Positions 32,188 to 41,322 of a stretch of DNA of 64,000 nucleotides are shown piece after piece. The stretch's first letter is position 1, and each line of letters begins with the position of its first letter. A program made the translations under genes and the position numbers. This DNA comes from an uncultured Hungatella sp. (GTDB taxonomy: Bacteria > Bacillota > Clostridia > Lachnospirales > Lachnospiraceae): the NCBI GenBank assembly GCA_910579515.1, contig CAJTUV010000012.1, positions 1 through 64,000 of the forward strand. Direction: 5' to 3'. The notes beneath the pieces were generated by a model. That model ran no database searches, was not told where the DNA came from, and worked only from the letters and a program-made list of their open reading frames with translations.

Positions 32188-33924
32188 CTACTTTTGCTTT
32201 CGTTTTTCTAAAAGAAAATAAAAATAGATATTTTCTAAATCTTTTTGAATGTCTATCTTTTCTATAAAAAGTGGAAACTCATCCTTATTTTTTTCTCTAT
32301 TCACCAAATCCTCCAAAAAACTTATCGTCCCTGAAAGAATGTTATCTATTAGATCGGATATGCCCATTCTCTCGCTGCCCTCTTCTGACAAAATTAACTC
32401 CAAATCTGTACCAATACATTCTCTGTTCTCCTCTAAAAATTCTTTTTCACGCTGAATTTTTCCTTGCCCATACTCCTCTAGCAACAGCACTGAAAAGATT
32501 GGATATATCTCTTTTAAATAGTTCCTTAATATCTCATACTTCAGTAATGGAATATTATCGCTCAGAAAATATTTGATCTTAATAAACGGAAAATATTCTT
32601 GGTCAACCAGAAGTTTTTCCAAATTTTTCAACTCTTGATAACGGTATTTCGCATATCCGTGATGAATTGATACAGCCTCAATCAGACGCAACTTATCATA
32701 ATCCAAGTTGACACAAATGCAGCCTTCCTCTATCCATTCAATTTGCATATACTGGCAGACCGATACAAGATTAAGTTTCCTATAACCAAACTGTGTTATC
32801 TTTTTCAGATTTTTTCCACATTTACACCTATAATTTTCTCGATCTAAATCTGCAATTATGGTTGAAAAACACTCTTCACATATTAAAATATTCTTATTAT
32901 TTCCAATCAAAAAGTAAACTCTTTCCCACTCCTGAAGGTCATCACACACCCGCAGCAAGAAGGCTAACGGATTTTTCCAAAAAACAGGACGGTAATAAGT
33001 GCTATTTCTCTTTTCTTCCTGCTGAATACCATAACTATTCGTATGTGCAAAAATAGAATAAGCTGCTAACTCGATACTGCAGCGATCAATTTTATTTATA
33101 CTATGGATCGTGCCTGTATGATAATAATTTAAAAGAAGACAAAGAGCTGAAAGCATCCCATGATCATCCTTCAGGTACCGCCTTCTTAATTCCTCCTCAG
33201 GAACTTCTTGAAAAAGATAGGAATCTGCCAGCAATGCTTTAATATCCAGAAAGTCTGTTCTTGTATGACTGCTGATACAGTGAAAATATGGCATATAATT
33301 AACAATCTGTTTTTCATAACGGTTAAAATGCGCCAAAGGATAGCCAATATCATGAAAAAGAGCAGAAATAAACCATGCCTTAAAAAAGATAGTTCTTACT
33401 ATTTTCTCTCTCTCCTCCTCAGAAACATCTTCTTCTATAAATGTATTAATAAAACTAGCAAAATCTCCAGATTGTTCCTTATGGTAACATCTGATAAAGG
33501 TATCTATTAGAAAAAATCCCTCTGTTCCCCACAACAATTCATATCCCATATAGGCATTACGAATTTGGTGAACAAAATGATCCCTATACAGACTCCATCT
33601 GTTTTTCTCAAACTTAGGCTCTGTATACATGTTCCACTCAATGTTATAATAATGCTGGCTAAAGAGCCGGCTCAAACCAGGAACCTGAAGGATATTGGCA
33701 ACGAATTTCCTCATTTTATCAAATAGTGTCAGATAAATTTCACACTTCTCTTCATCACCATAAATCATCCATAAATTGCGTTCCATCTGAAAGTAATTAA
33801 TCTCTTCTAAGCTATGGTATCTATTTGCATAAAATTTATACTTTATACTATTTCCTAGTTCAATCTCCTCTTTATGCAGTAAACTATCTATAAATTTTGA
33901 CATTTTTTCATCACTTAGCAGCAT
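32188..33924 (-). CDS. HD-domain phosphohydrolase with inserted zinc ribbon
   Basis: This 578-aa protein carries an HD metal site: His116 in YRDHFVHQIR, His191-Asp192 in SALFHDIGYP, His255 in DDHGMLSAL, His294 in FAHTNS, and Asp328/329 in RVCDDLQEW. The late Asp-Asp followed by LQEW recalls nucleotide-cleaving HD enzymes of the dGTPase/SAMHD1 kind. Just after it, Cys349, Cys352, Cys367 and Cys369 (CEEC, then CKC) form a probable zinc ribbon. The last 180 residues are unassigned. It is the last gene of the operon, 13 bp after the ParA-like stop, with GGAGG before the ATG. The substrate (nucleotide, cyclic nucleotide or nucleic acid) is unknown. Composition is AT-rich like the rest of the island. 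Confidence 0.75.
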   Translation of the reverse strand: MLLSDEKMSKFIDSLLHKEEIELGNSIKYKFYANRYHSLEEINYFQMERNLWMIYGDEEKCEIYLTLFDKMRKFVANILQVPGLSRLFSQHYYNIEWNMYTEPKFEKNRWSLYRDHFVHQIRNAYMGYELLWGTEGFFLIDTFIRCYHKEQSGDFASFINTFIEEDVSEEEREKIVRTIFFKAWFISALFHDIGYPLAHFNRYEKQIVNYMPYFHCISSHTRTDFLDIKALLADSYLFQEVPEEELRRRYLKDDHGMLSALCLLLNYYHTGTIHSINKIDRCSIELAAYSIFAHTNSYGIQQEEKRNSTYYRPVFWKNPLAFLLRVCDDLQEWERVYFLIGNNKNILICEECFSTIIADLDRENYRCKCGKNLKKITQFGYRKLNLVSVCQYMQIEWIEEGCICVNLDYDKLRLIEAVSIHHGYAKYRYQELKNLEKLLVDQEYFPFIKIKYFLSDNIPLLKYEILRNYLKEIYPIFSVLLLEEYGQGKIQREKEFLEENRECIGTDLELILSEEGSERMGISDLIDNILSGTISFLEDLVNREKNKDEFPLFIEKIDIQKDLENIYFYFLLEKRKQK

Positions 33925-33937
33925 CTCTCCTCCAAAT

Positions 33938-34939
33938 CTATTCTTCCAGTCTTAATTTTAAATCATCTGTTAATCGTTCACTCTGAAAATTTTCTAATAC
34001 ATCTCTAAGATTAAGCGTAGTATTCTCTGAAAAGACAAATGTATCACTTATGTCTAATTTTTCCAAGACAACAATTCTATCTTTTGAAAAAACCGTGGGA
34101 CTCTCTTTTGTTCGAAACCTTGTCTTTTCTTTCACAATCTCCTGATGCACTTTTTCTATAAATTTATTTTGTTTTTCCGCCTGCTCCAATGTTTTCTTTT
34201 GTGTTTCCTCAAAAGATTGTCCATCTCTTTTATAAACATTAAAATACCCTGTCACATCATTACAGATTACATAGATACCTAAATTATATTCTGATTTCTT
34301 TAAAATATTACTTACTTTAGAAATTGTTGTGTATACATGAGATTTCTCTAATGTTGTTACAAAAGCATTGACAATTCTATTAGCAGAACTATTATATTTC
34401 CGACAGATAAATTCAAAAAAATCAGAAGCAATATAATCATAACTGGGAGCACAATCAAATACCACCGTATCATATTTTCCTGAATCCAGAATCTGCTCCA
34501 TCAGTTTCTTAGTTCTTCCTTTAAAGCGATTGACATTGCGGCTTTCCAGAATTTCCTTATCTTTTACTCCATAAAAGGTTTTTGCATCATCAGAATCATT
34601 CAAAAGATATGCATCAATCACAACAGAAGCCTGAGCATATACAGGAAAACTATTACAAAAATCTATGTAGCAAAAATCTTCTCCACTTTCACCCTTCCTC
34701 TCTCGATCATTATAAAATTTTACAAAGTCTCTTTCCTCTTCCCCATAGATCAATCTGCTAACGCCTGTCCCTTGTAGATCTAAATCTACATAGGCAAATC
34801 TTTTTCTGTCCTCAGTTTTAATACCTTTCGCTTCTAATGCTGAGTTATAACTCAATGCTCTATTATATAAAACTGCTAAAGAAAAGGTTGTCTTCCCTGA
34901 ACCTCCTTTTACTGAATTCACACAAAATATTTCCATCAT
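33938..34939 (-). CDS. ParA/MinD-like ATPase of the island operon
   Basis: This 333-aa protein has a deviant Walker A motif, VNSVKGGSGKTT, at its N-terminus, YVDLDLQG as Walker A', and TVVFDCAPSYD as the switch/Walker B segment, all typical of ParA/MinD/Soj ATPases. Large insertions separate the motifs, more than in plasmid ParA. No ParB or centromere repeats are nearby, so plasmid partition is unlikely; ATP-driven dimerisation as a switch or for positioning a complex is more likely. The ATG overlaps the previous stop (ATGA). It sits fifth of six tightly packed genes. Confidence 0.8.
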   Translation of the reverse strand: MMEIFCVNSVKGGSGKTTFSLAVLYNRALSYNSALEAKGIKTEDRKRFAYVDLDLQGTGVSRLIYGEEERDFVKFYNDRERKGESGEDFCYIDFCNSFPVYAQASVVIDAYLLNDSDDAKTFYGVKDKEILESRNVNRFKGRTKKLMEQILDSGKYDTVVFDCAPSYDYIASDFFEFICRKYNSSANRIVNAFVTTLEKSHVYTTISKVSNILKKSEYNLGIYVICNDVTGYFNVYKRDGQSFEETQKKTLEQAEKQNKFIEKVHQEIVKEKTRFRTKESPTVFSKDRIVVLEKLDISDTFVFSENTTLNLRDVLENFQSERLTDDLKLRLEE

Positions 34940-37900
34940 TCTCCCCACTTTCTCTTCGCGTATTCTCTTATATTCTCTACAACAATCGATATGTTCTGCG
35001 CCTTATCAAATCTCTCCAAGGAATCTGCCATAAAAATACAGTCGTCTTTCTCTATACACTCATTACTTCTCTTCATAAATCTGTTTATTTCTTCTACCAT
35101 GTTATAATTGATTTTTTCTTTATCACAAATATCTAATAACCGTAAAATGTTGTTGTTCAGAACTCTTCTTTTCAAACTTCCCAAAAAAGTTTTCTTTGGT
35201 TGCGTTATGTCTTTGATTCGTGAATTATAACATATATTAATTGTATCCGCTTTCTTCAGACTATACACAAACATTAGCTCTTCCAAAGACCCTGATTCAT
35301 TCCACAGAATTTGATATAAATTCTCTCCTATCATTTTATTAAGCCAGAAATCACTTTTTATAATATCTATAAAATATTGTTGTATTACCTGCTGTATCTG
35401 CTCGATTATCTCTTCATTACTATTATCAAATTTAGAGGAAACAGCCTGGATTGTAATCTTTTCCGGAAATTCTTCATAATAAATTCTCAGTATAAGCTCT
35501 AGCATCTGATCATCCAATATTTCCGCAGATGAAAAAGCACTTAAGATATCGGACAGCTTTACTTCAATATAGCCATTTCCTTTTTGTTCTTTTATATTGT
35601 TTGTTCTTTTATAGTTCGTCCCCCATTCTATAATTTTCAGTGTCTTATTTCCGTTTTTTCCTTCTTTGATAGACTTCAGATATTGATCATTATCCAGCTT
35701 TGTATCAATTCTTTCATCACTGGAAACAAAAATTACAGCTTTATCATCCTCCTTCTGGCTTCTTAAAGCCTCAAAAATATCCATAATCAGCCTTGTATTT
35801 AAGGAATATCTGTCCCATCTTCCTGGCATTAGCTCTGTCTCCTGTCTGGAATTTTGGAAACAATTAATAATATCTGGAATCACGGTCATTGAAAACTTGT
35901 TTTTCTCCCTGGGAATCCCCAAAAATTTCTTTTCCTGTTCCCAGGTCTGATATTGTATTCGATTTCTGATATTGTTAATTTTCTCTGTAACATACCTTGG
36001 CTCATAGTACATAAAGCTGGAATCTAAAAGAAAGACCATATCATTTCTGTAAATATAATCTTGCAGTCTGATTTCTAAATAAGCCTCACCACTTAAATTT
36101 TCTATCTTGATTTCAATTCCTCTGTCTTCCCCTTGACGGATATCCAGAATCTCTTCCAACATTGTCTTCACGCTGCCAGAGGTTTTTGTGACAATCTCTA
36201 TAAGGATTCTCTCTAACTTTTGTTTTTTTAAGAAGTTACCTAACCTTTTAATGTAAAGCCTGGCAGACTCCAGATAAATGTCTCCGATCAAACAGATCCT
36301 GATATCATTTTTATATAAATTGTTTACCCTGAACTCCTCAATATATTTTAAGGTCTGCAAAAGATTAATCGTCTCAAGACTGGCAATAGACATCATATCT
36401 TTATATCTTAAATAATAGGGAAAACGCATCTTCTTATTGTCTCTCACATACATATACTTCTTATTGTCATGCCACATCACATCATTAGGAATTACTCGGT
36501 TCAATTCCTCCAGAAATCTCAGCTGATAACTATAAACTGCTTTCTTTCCATTATTGGAATACTGAAAAAAAGCCTTATTTCTGTTATTAATCTGCCACAG
36601 ATAAAAAAACAATAGTGGGTTATAACAGGGAACGTAAAGGGTTTCATTTTCAACTGCTATATCGATATTGATAATTTTCTCCAAAAGTCCACTGCCTGCT
36701 ACAGATCGTTTCATCTGCATGCTCATCATCATAATATACCTGGCAAGCTCATAAAAAGCAGCACAAACTTTATCAGTCTCATTCACATAGGTCTGTATGC
36801 ATTTTGGGGTTCTCTGTGTATGTTTTAACTTAATCCAGGCCTGACGCACCACCCTGATTCTTTTCTTTATATCCTCTCTGTTTTCGAATGGGATATTTAA
36901 GTCGTCGCACATATCCTCAAGACCCGTAAAATATTGTTCATACAACCTTCTTTTGGCATTTGCATTATCTTCTTCTGTCTTCTCTTTTCGTTTCCAGCAA
37001 AATTTTTTCTCCACCTCTTGCTTCTTTTTTTCTATTATATCAAGATTATATTGAATTTGATATTCCTGCTTGGTTCCCTCCACCACTGGAATCGTGAAAG
37101 AACCTTCTCCCTGCTCCTCATCTTCATTTACCTCCTGTCTTTCCAGGAGTTCTTCATCGATTTTTCCATCTAACTCACAAAGATACCTGAGAGCAATCAT
37201 ATATTTATCAATATACTCCAGCTCTTCTTCCTGGTCTAGTTCTGTTTTTGGCGGTACTTTCTCCGTTTTTTTCTTCTTTCCAACCAGCGGCTCCACATAT
37301 TCATAATATATTCTTTCATAAGCATCGCCATAGACCTGATTACAAATCATATCTGTTAAAATCTTTTTTGCATACTTTTTTTGGGCAAACCCCTTTGTCA
37401 CCAGCCTTTGATTAGAATCTTTGCTTAAAAAAGTTTCCTCCAACATAGAAATCTGTTTGATAGATGAAATTCTCTTATGAATGTTTGTTGGTTTAGAAGC
37501 CAAATAAATCCTGTTAATTTTTCCCCTGGACAAAAACTCTGTTGAGGCAGAGGACCACATAGAAAATACATACAGGTTGCAGTTTGCCGACCAAGCCAAT
37601 TTTCCTTCTTTTAGTTCCTTTGCCTTTGTTTTATAAAATAACTCCACTTTTTCCAGATAACTCAGTAGTTCTGGCACACTCGGAGATACATATGATATTA
37701 GCCCCTCAAGAAAATCTATAAATTTATAGTATTTTGTATCTTCTTTTATAAGATAATCCTGATTGTCAATCAGAGTACTTATCACTTCTCGATCTACAAA
37801 CACACGGATTTCCCTCTCACATACGTCTTTAAGAGAATCAATGTCCTTTATGGATCGGTTAGTAAAGATAATGCATTGCTTTATCTCTGTATGATTTCTC

Positions 37901-38127
37901 AGACGGACAATGTCAAAGATCCCATCCGTCTCCTCTCCTTGCTTTAATGCCTTGATATAAACCTTTCCCTGTATCCCTTCTCTTTCCTTTATGTATTCAA
38001 GAAATCTCTCGTCACATCCAATTACTGTCTCAAAAAAATACTCGCTGCCTTTCTCGCTGCATATTTTGGAAATCAGGGTCTTGAACAAGATTTCCAGCAC
38101 CTGCCTGCTTTGACTCAATTCCACCAT
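34936..38127 (-). CDS. Very large protein of unknown function (1063 aa)
   Basis: I do not recognise this 1063-aa protein. It is rich in Lys, Glu, Ile and Tyr and has no transmembrane segment. A charged, coiled-coil-like stretch (about 275-440, with QEEELEYIDKYM and EEDNANAKRRLYEQYF) separates two halves. In the second half, strand-helix alternations such as IRICLIGDIYLESARLYIKR, then LERILIEIVTKTSGSVK, look like a Rossmann-type alpha/beta core. I found no Walker A motif and no obvious nuclease motif. The gene overlaps its neighbours at both ends (13 bp and 4 bp). The start may be the ATG at 38127 or a TTG three codons later, which is better spaced from GAGGGAGG. It is probably the scaffold or sensor of the system. 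Confidence 0.7.
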   Translation of the reverse strand: MVELSQSRQVLEILFKTLISKICSEKGSEYFFETVIGCDERFLEYIKEREGIQGKVYIKALKQGEETDGIFDIVRLRNHTEIKQCIIFTNRSIKDIDSLKDVCEREIRVFVDREVISTLIDNQDYLIKEDTKYYKFIDFLEGLISYVSPSVPELLSYLEKVELFYKTKAKELKEGKLAWSANCNLYVFSMWSSASTEFLSRGKINRIYLASKPTNIHKRISSIKQISMLEETFLSKDSNQRLVTKGFAQKKYAKKILTDMICNQVYGDAYERIYYEYVEPLVGKKKKTEKVPPKTELDQEEELEYIDKYMIALRYLCELDGKIDEELLERQEVNEDEEQGEGSFTIPVVEGTKQEYQIQYNLDIIEKKKQEVEKKFCWKRKEKTEEDNANAKRRLYEQYFTGLEDMCDDLNIPFENREDIKKRIRVVRQAWIKLKHTQRTPKCIQTYVNETDKVCAAFYELARYIMMMSMQMKRSVAGSGLLEKIINIDIAVENETLYVPCYNPLLFFYLWQINNRNKAFFQYSNNGKKAVYSYQLRFLEELNRVIPNDVMWHDNKKYMYVRDNKKMRFPYYLRYKDMMSIASLETINLLQTLKYIEEFRVNNLYKNDIRICLIGDIYLESARLYIKRLGNFLKKQKLERILIEIVTKTSGSVKTMLEEILDIRQGEDRGIEIKIENLSGEAYLEIRLQDYIYRNDMVFLLDSSFMYYEPRYVTEKINNIRNRIQYQTWEQEKKFLGIPREKNKFSMTVIPDIINCFQNSRQETELMPGRWDRYSLNTRLIMDIFEALRSQKEDDKAVIFVSSDERIDTKLDNDQYLKSIKEGKNGNKTLKIIEWGTNYKRTNNIKEQKGNGYIEVKLSDILSAFSSAEILDDQMLELILRIYYEEFPEKITIQAVSSKFDNSNEEIIEQIQQVIQQYFIDIIKSDFWLNKMIGENLYQILWNESGSLEELMFVYSLKKADTINICYNSRIKDITQPKKTFLGSLKRRVLNNNILRLLDICDKEKINYNMVEEINRFMKRSNECIEKDDCIFMADSLERFDKAQNISIVVENIREYAKRKWGE

Positions 38128-39668
38128 CCTCCCTCTTCTGTATCAAACGTAATGATATAACTGTTATCTGACAGTTTTACAATACAATTAATTTCCCGCA
38201 GAGTTTCTATGAAAGCTCTTTGATTGTCTTCAAACTCATTTTGTGAGGGCTGTTCGATTGCATTCTTCTTCAAATAATTTTCCAGTTTAAAAGAATACCT
38301 TAAGTAAATAGAGTACTTTTCCTCCAACCATTGATACAGCATCCCCAACGTGCCGCAGCCATCCTCCTGTTCACCCAAAAACAGATGTACCATTAGCTCT
38401 GTAAACTGAGGCGACATGACATAATATTTCTGCCGCACGCTTCCTACAGGATATGCAAAATAGCATTCCTTTCCCTGACTTGAAAAAACAGAAGCTACTT
38501 TTCTCACGGATGATGCTCTCTTTTTACTAATCTCCATACAGGCATGAGCGATTTCCTGGTTATTGGTAAAAGTATCCTTTCCATCTTCGCCAATATAATT
38601 ATAAAGCATGTTTTCTACAGTTTCTGCTGCACTTTTATCTGCATTAGTGGAAGGATTCTTTCTTATCTGAAAAACGGCTACTCTCACATCCAGCCATATA
38701 TCATCTCTTCCTCTCTTAAGTATTATATGGCTGTTTGTGGAAGGGTCTTTCTCCTTCTGCCTTAGTATCAGCTGTTTGTCCTCTTGATTAATATTATTGA
38801 TAATTTCATAATAATAATTCTCACTTACTTTATAAATCTGTTCTCTTATGCTTGCAAAATTACCAAATGCAGCTGAATGTATTATCCCTTCTGGAGGCAT
38901 ATTGACAGATCCTTTGGCTAAAATAAAATTTTCATTATTTTCGAAACTTCTGCTTATCATATATCTGACTACATAAAAGTTTAACAAAATATTCAGCTCA
39001 TTGATTCTCTTATATATGTTCTCTTTTTTTAAATAAGTACTTTGCAAAATATTTCTTAAATCTTTTCTCAGCTCTAATGACAATTTCTCTGGTTTCCAGC
39101 GTATCTCTACACTCTTCTCTATATCTATTTCTTCTTTTTTTGTGTCGGTCCCGTCTTCATTGAATAAGCTAATGAGAATATCCAAAAGCTCCTCATATCC
39201 CCCTTTCCTAGCCTCTGGACTGTACAAAAATTCATAAAGCAGCTCCTGTATCTCTTTGAATATTTCCACTTGTTCCTTTTCATCACATTCAGAATAAAGT
39301 AATGTGTTTAGTACATTGCGCAAATTATTTGTCACCCGTCTGTCATAAAACAACATCCCCTCCGTGAGTGGAAGCAGATACTCACGGCTGTTTTTTCCAT
39401 CAACCGGACTATATGTCGCATAATTGTGAATCCATTCATAGACAGATTGAAATAGTTCTTCTTTAACCTCTTTCTGCTCTTCTTTGCAGATTATCATAGT
39501 AAAAATTTTTTCTCTGATATCCTTCCATTGAAAATTACTTATACTTTTTCTTTGCACATCTATACCAAAATAAAAGGACAAAAAATCAATCAACACCTGA
39601 ATTCCTGGATTGACAGGTTTGTTAATCCCTATATACTGCGCATATGGCAATATCCTTTCTTCCATCAT
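38115..39668 (-). CDS. Protein of unknown function (517 aa) with possible C-terminal winged helix
   Basis: This 517-aa protein has no family I recognise. It is mostly helical; its centre reads HIILKRGRDDIWLDVRVAVF and KKRASSVRKVASVFSSQG, and the C-terminal 120 residues (TELMVHLFLGEQEDGCGTLG, then LREINCIVKLSDNSYIITFD) have the pattern of a winged helix, a DNA- or protein-binding module. It is translationally coupled to the P-loop ATPase gene upstream (TAATG) and overlaps the 1063-aa gene by 13 bp, so the three products are probably made together as a complex. Confidence 0.7.
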   Translation of the reverse strand: MMEERILPYAQYIGINKPVNPGIQVLIDFLSFYFGIDVQRKSISNFQWKDIREKIFTMIICKEEQKEVKEELFQSVYEWIHNYATYSPVDGKNSREYLLPLTEGMLFYDRRVTNNLRNVLNTLLYSECDEKEQVEIFKEIQELLYEFLYSPEARKGGYEELLDILISLFNEDGTDTKKEEIDIEKSVEIRWKPEKLSLELRKDLRNILQSTYLKKENIYKRINELNILLNFYVVRYMISRSFENNENFILAKGSVNMPPEGIIHSAAFGNFASIREQIYKVSENYYYEIINNINQEDKQLILRQKEKDPSTNSHIILKRGRDDIWLDVRVAVFQIRKNPSTNADKSAAETVENMLYNYIGEDGKDTFTNNQEIAHACMEISKKRASSVRKVASVFSSQGKECYFAYPVGSVRQKYYVMSPQFTELMVHLFLGEQEDGCGTLGMLYQWLEEKYSIYLRYSFKLENYLKKNAIEQPSQNEFEDNQRAFIETLREINCIVKLSDNSYIITFDTEEGGWWN

Positions 39669-41320
39669 TAACCCCTTCCCACTCGATAAGTTTTATTACC
39701 AGCTCTTTTATTATTCCGGTCCTTTATTCCAATTTGGTGGAACGGATATAATTCAAAGGGCATATATTGCGACTGCGCAGCTCCAAGCCATTTTACCTTA
39801 ATTCTTTTCCCTGATGAAAGATGCTGAAAAGTCCTGCTTATAAACTGCTTGAGTCTCATATCATCAATCTTATTCAAAATGCTACTGTCATAACGCCCTT
39901 CTGAAGCCATCATAATTTGACGGAATAGTTCATAGTCAACCGCCATTTTCTCCTGGCTGAAGTCCTCACTCCCAACTCTTTCTACTACAGAAACGCACAA
40001 AAAGGAATTCACATCACTGACTGAGACTTTTTCCCTATTATGGTCATTAAAAAATTCTCTTGTGCAAAAATAGATTTGTAGTTCGTCCCCTGCCTCATGC
40101 TCAATCCTCACTCGAGGTGATATGATAAGCGGCGAATCAAATAACACCAGCTGGGCATCGCTTCGTTCTGGATTAAAGACTCTGTTGATTCCAAGTTCAA
40201 ATTTCCAGAGTATATTGTGATATTCATCTACAGCATCTAAGACCCCTTCCTGTTTCAGCCTTCTTATGACTGTGTGATAATCTTCAATATATTCCATATT
40301 CAACAGCGCATAATCTGTCTGAGCTCCTTCACTCTGCAAAATTTCTGGATTATTGAAGTACATATTCCTGATCAGACTTTTAAAATTCCCTCTTTGAAGT
40401 TCTTCTTCCAATTTATTTCCTATTTCTTCATAGAAAATCTTTCTATCCGACTTGTGATCTCTTTTCCCAGGATCCAAAGATTGAATTTCCATAAGCAGCC
40501 TACTATTATTCTTATCATAAGTAAACAGATTGTTATAATATGAAGCCTGCTCCTGATTTTCCTCAGATATGCGTTTGGTAATCTGTTCACAGGTTATTCC
40601 TCTTGTAATCATATAAGATAACGTAGAAAGCAAATCTCTAAAGGTAACATGAACTCCTTTCAGAAACAGGGCATGATATACTTTTCTCAACTGTTCTCTT
40701 CTTTTATCTCCATCTTCACTCTCTTCCGTCATTTTTTTTAAATTATGAATAAATGGACATTTTTCTGCCATAGCACATTGACTGCATTCATTATACTCGC
40801 TAATATCAAAGAAACTATTGACAATACGGAAAAAATCTCCCTGCTCGGATGCTAAATTGCGTTTGCTGAAATCAATAATTACAGCTTCTTCGGCACTTTC
40901 CAGCTTTTTAAACAGTCCTCTCTTAAAATTCATAATCTCGCTCATAAAGATTCCACTGTTGGCAGCAATCAAAATATGTTCGGAAGCTCCTTGTTCCAGG
41001 ATAACCTCTATTTTTTTCAAGACTCTGATTTTCCCATCCCTGCTTAATGCCGAAAAGTCATTGGTACAATCCCACTTTGTTTCTATTCCTTTTAACTCTG
41101 TCTGAAGCCTGTTAAGAACTCTGCTTTTTCCATCGCCTGCATCACCTGTCAGCACTACAATCTTGGCTGTTTTCATACACTCTAAAATGTCTTCTTCTAT
41201 ATGAAGCCTGACATCAAACCTGTCCTTTTTGACATGTTCGTCATACATATATTCATGCCCATCATATTCTGAGCAGTATTTTAATAACCATTGAACTTTT
41301 TCCTTATACGTATTCTGCAT
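39668..41320 (-). CDS. P-loop ATPase with Cys cluster, DptF-like layout
   Basis: This 550-aa protein has a Walker A motif at residues 59-66 (GDAGDGKS in VVLTGDAGDGKSRVLNRL), followed by KWDCTNDFSA, an AANSG strand and a VIIDFSKR strand. A Cys cluster (Cys179, Cys182, Cys188 in ECSQCAMAEKCPF) could bind zinc. The order, a GDxGDGKS loop, an ND motif, a Cys cluster and a helical C-terminus, recalls DptF of phosphorothioation-dependent restriction, but I cannot confirm homology and no dnd genes are present. The gene starts 3 bp after the upstream stop, with AGGAGG inside that gene's 3' end. Confidence 0.72.
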   Translation of the reverse strand: MQNTYKEKVQWLLKYCSEYDGHEYMYDEHVKKDRFDVRLHIEEDILECMKTAKIVVLTGDAGDGKSRVLNRLQTELKGIETKWDCTNDFSALSRDGKIRVLKKIEVILEQGASEHILIAANSGIFMSEIMNFKRGLFKKLESAEEAVIIDFSKRNLASEQGDFFRIVNSFFDISEYNECSQCAMAEKCPFIHNLKKMTEESEDGDKRREQLRKVYHALFLKGVHVTFRDLLSTLSYMITRGITCEQITKRISEENQEQASYYNNLFTYDKNNSRLLMEIQSLDPGKRDHKSDRKIFYEEIGNKLEEELQRGNFKSLIRNMYFNNPEILQSEGAQTDYALLNMEYIEDYHTVIRRLKQEGVLDAVDEYHNILWKFELGINRVFNPERSDAQLVLFDSPLIISPRVRIEHEAGDELQIYFCTREFFNDHNREKVSVSDVNSFLCVSVVERVGSEDFSQEKMAVDYELFRQIMMASEGRYDSSILNKIDDMRLKQFISRTFQHLSSGKRIKVKWLGAAQSQYMPFELYPFHQIGIKDRNNKRAGNKTYRVGRG

Positions 41321-41322
41321 TT

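Noticed and set aside
33938..34939. Plasmid partition locus
   Set aside because: ParA-like motifs are present, but there is no ParB, no centromere repeat and no replication gene next to it.
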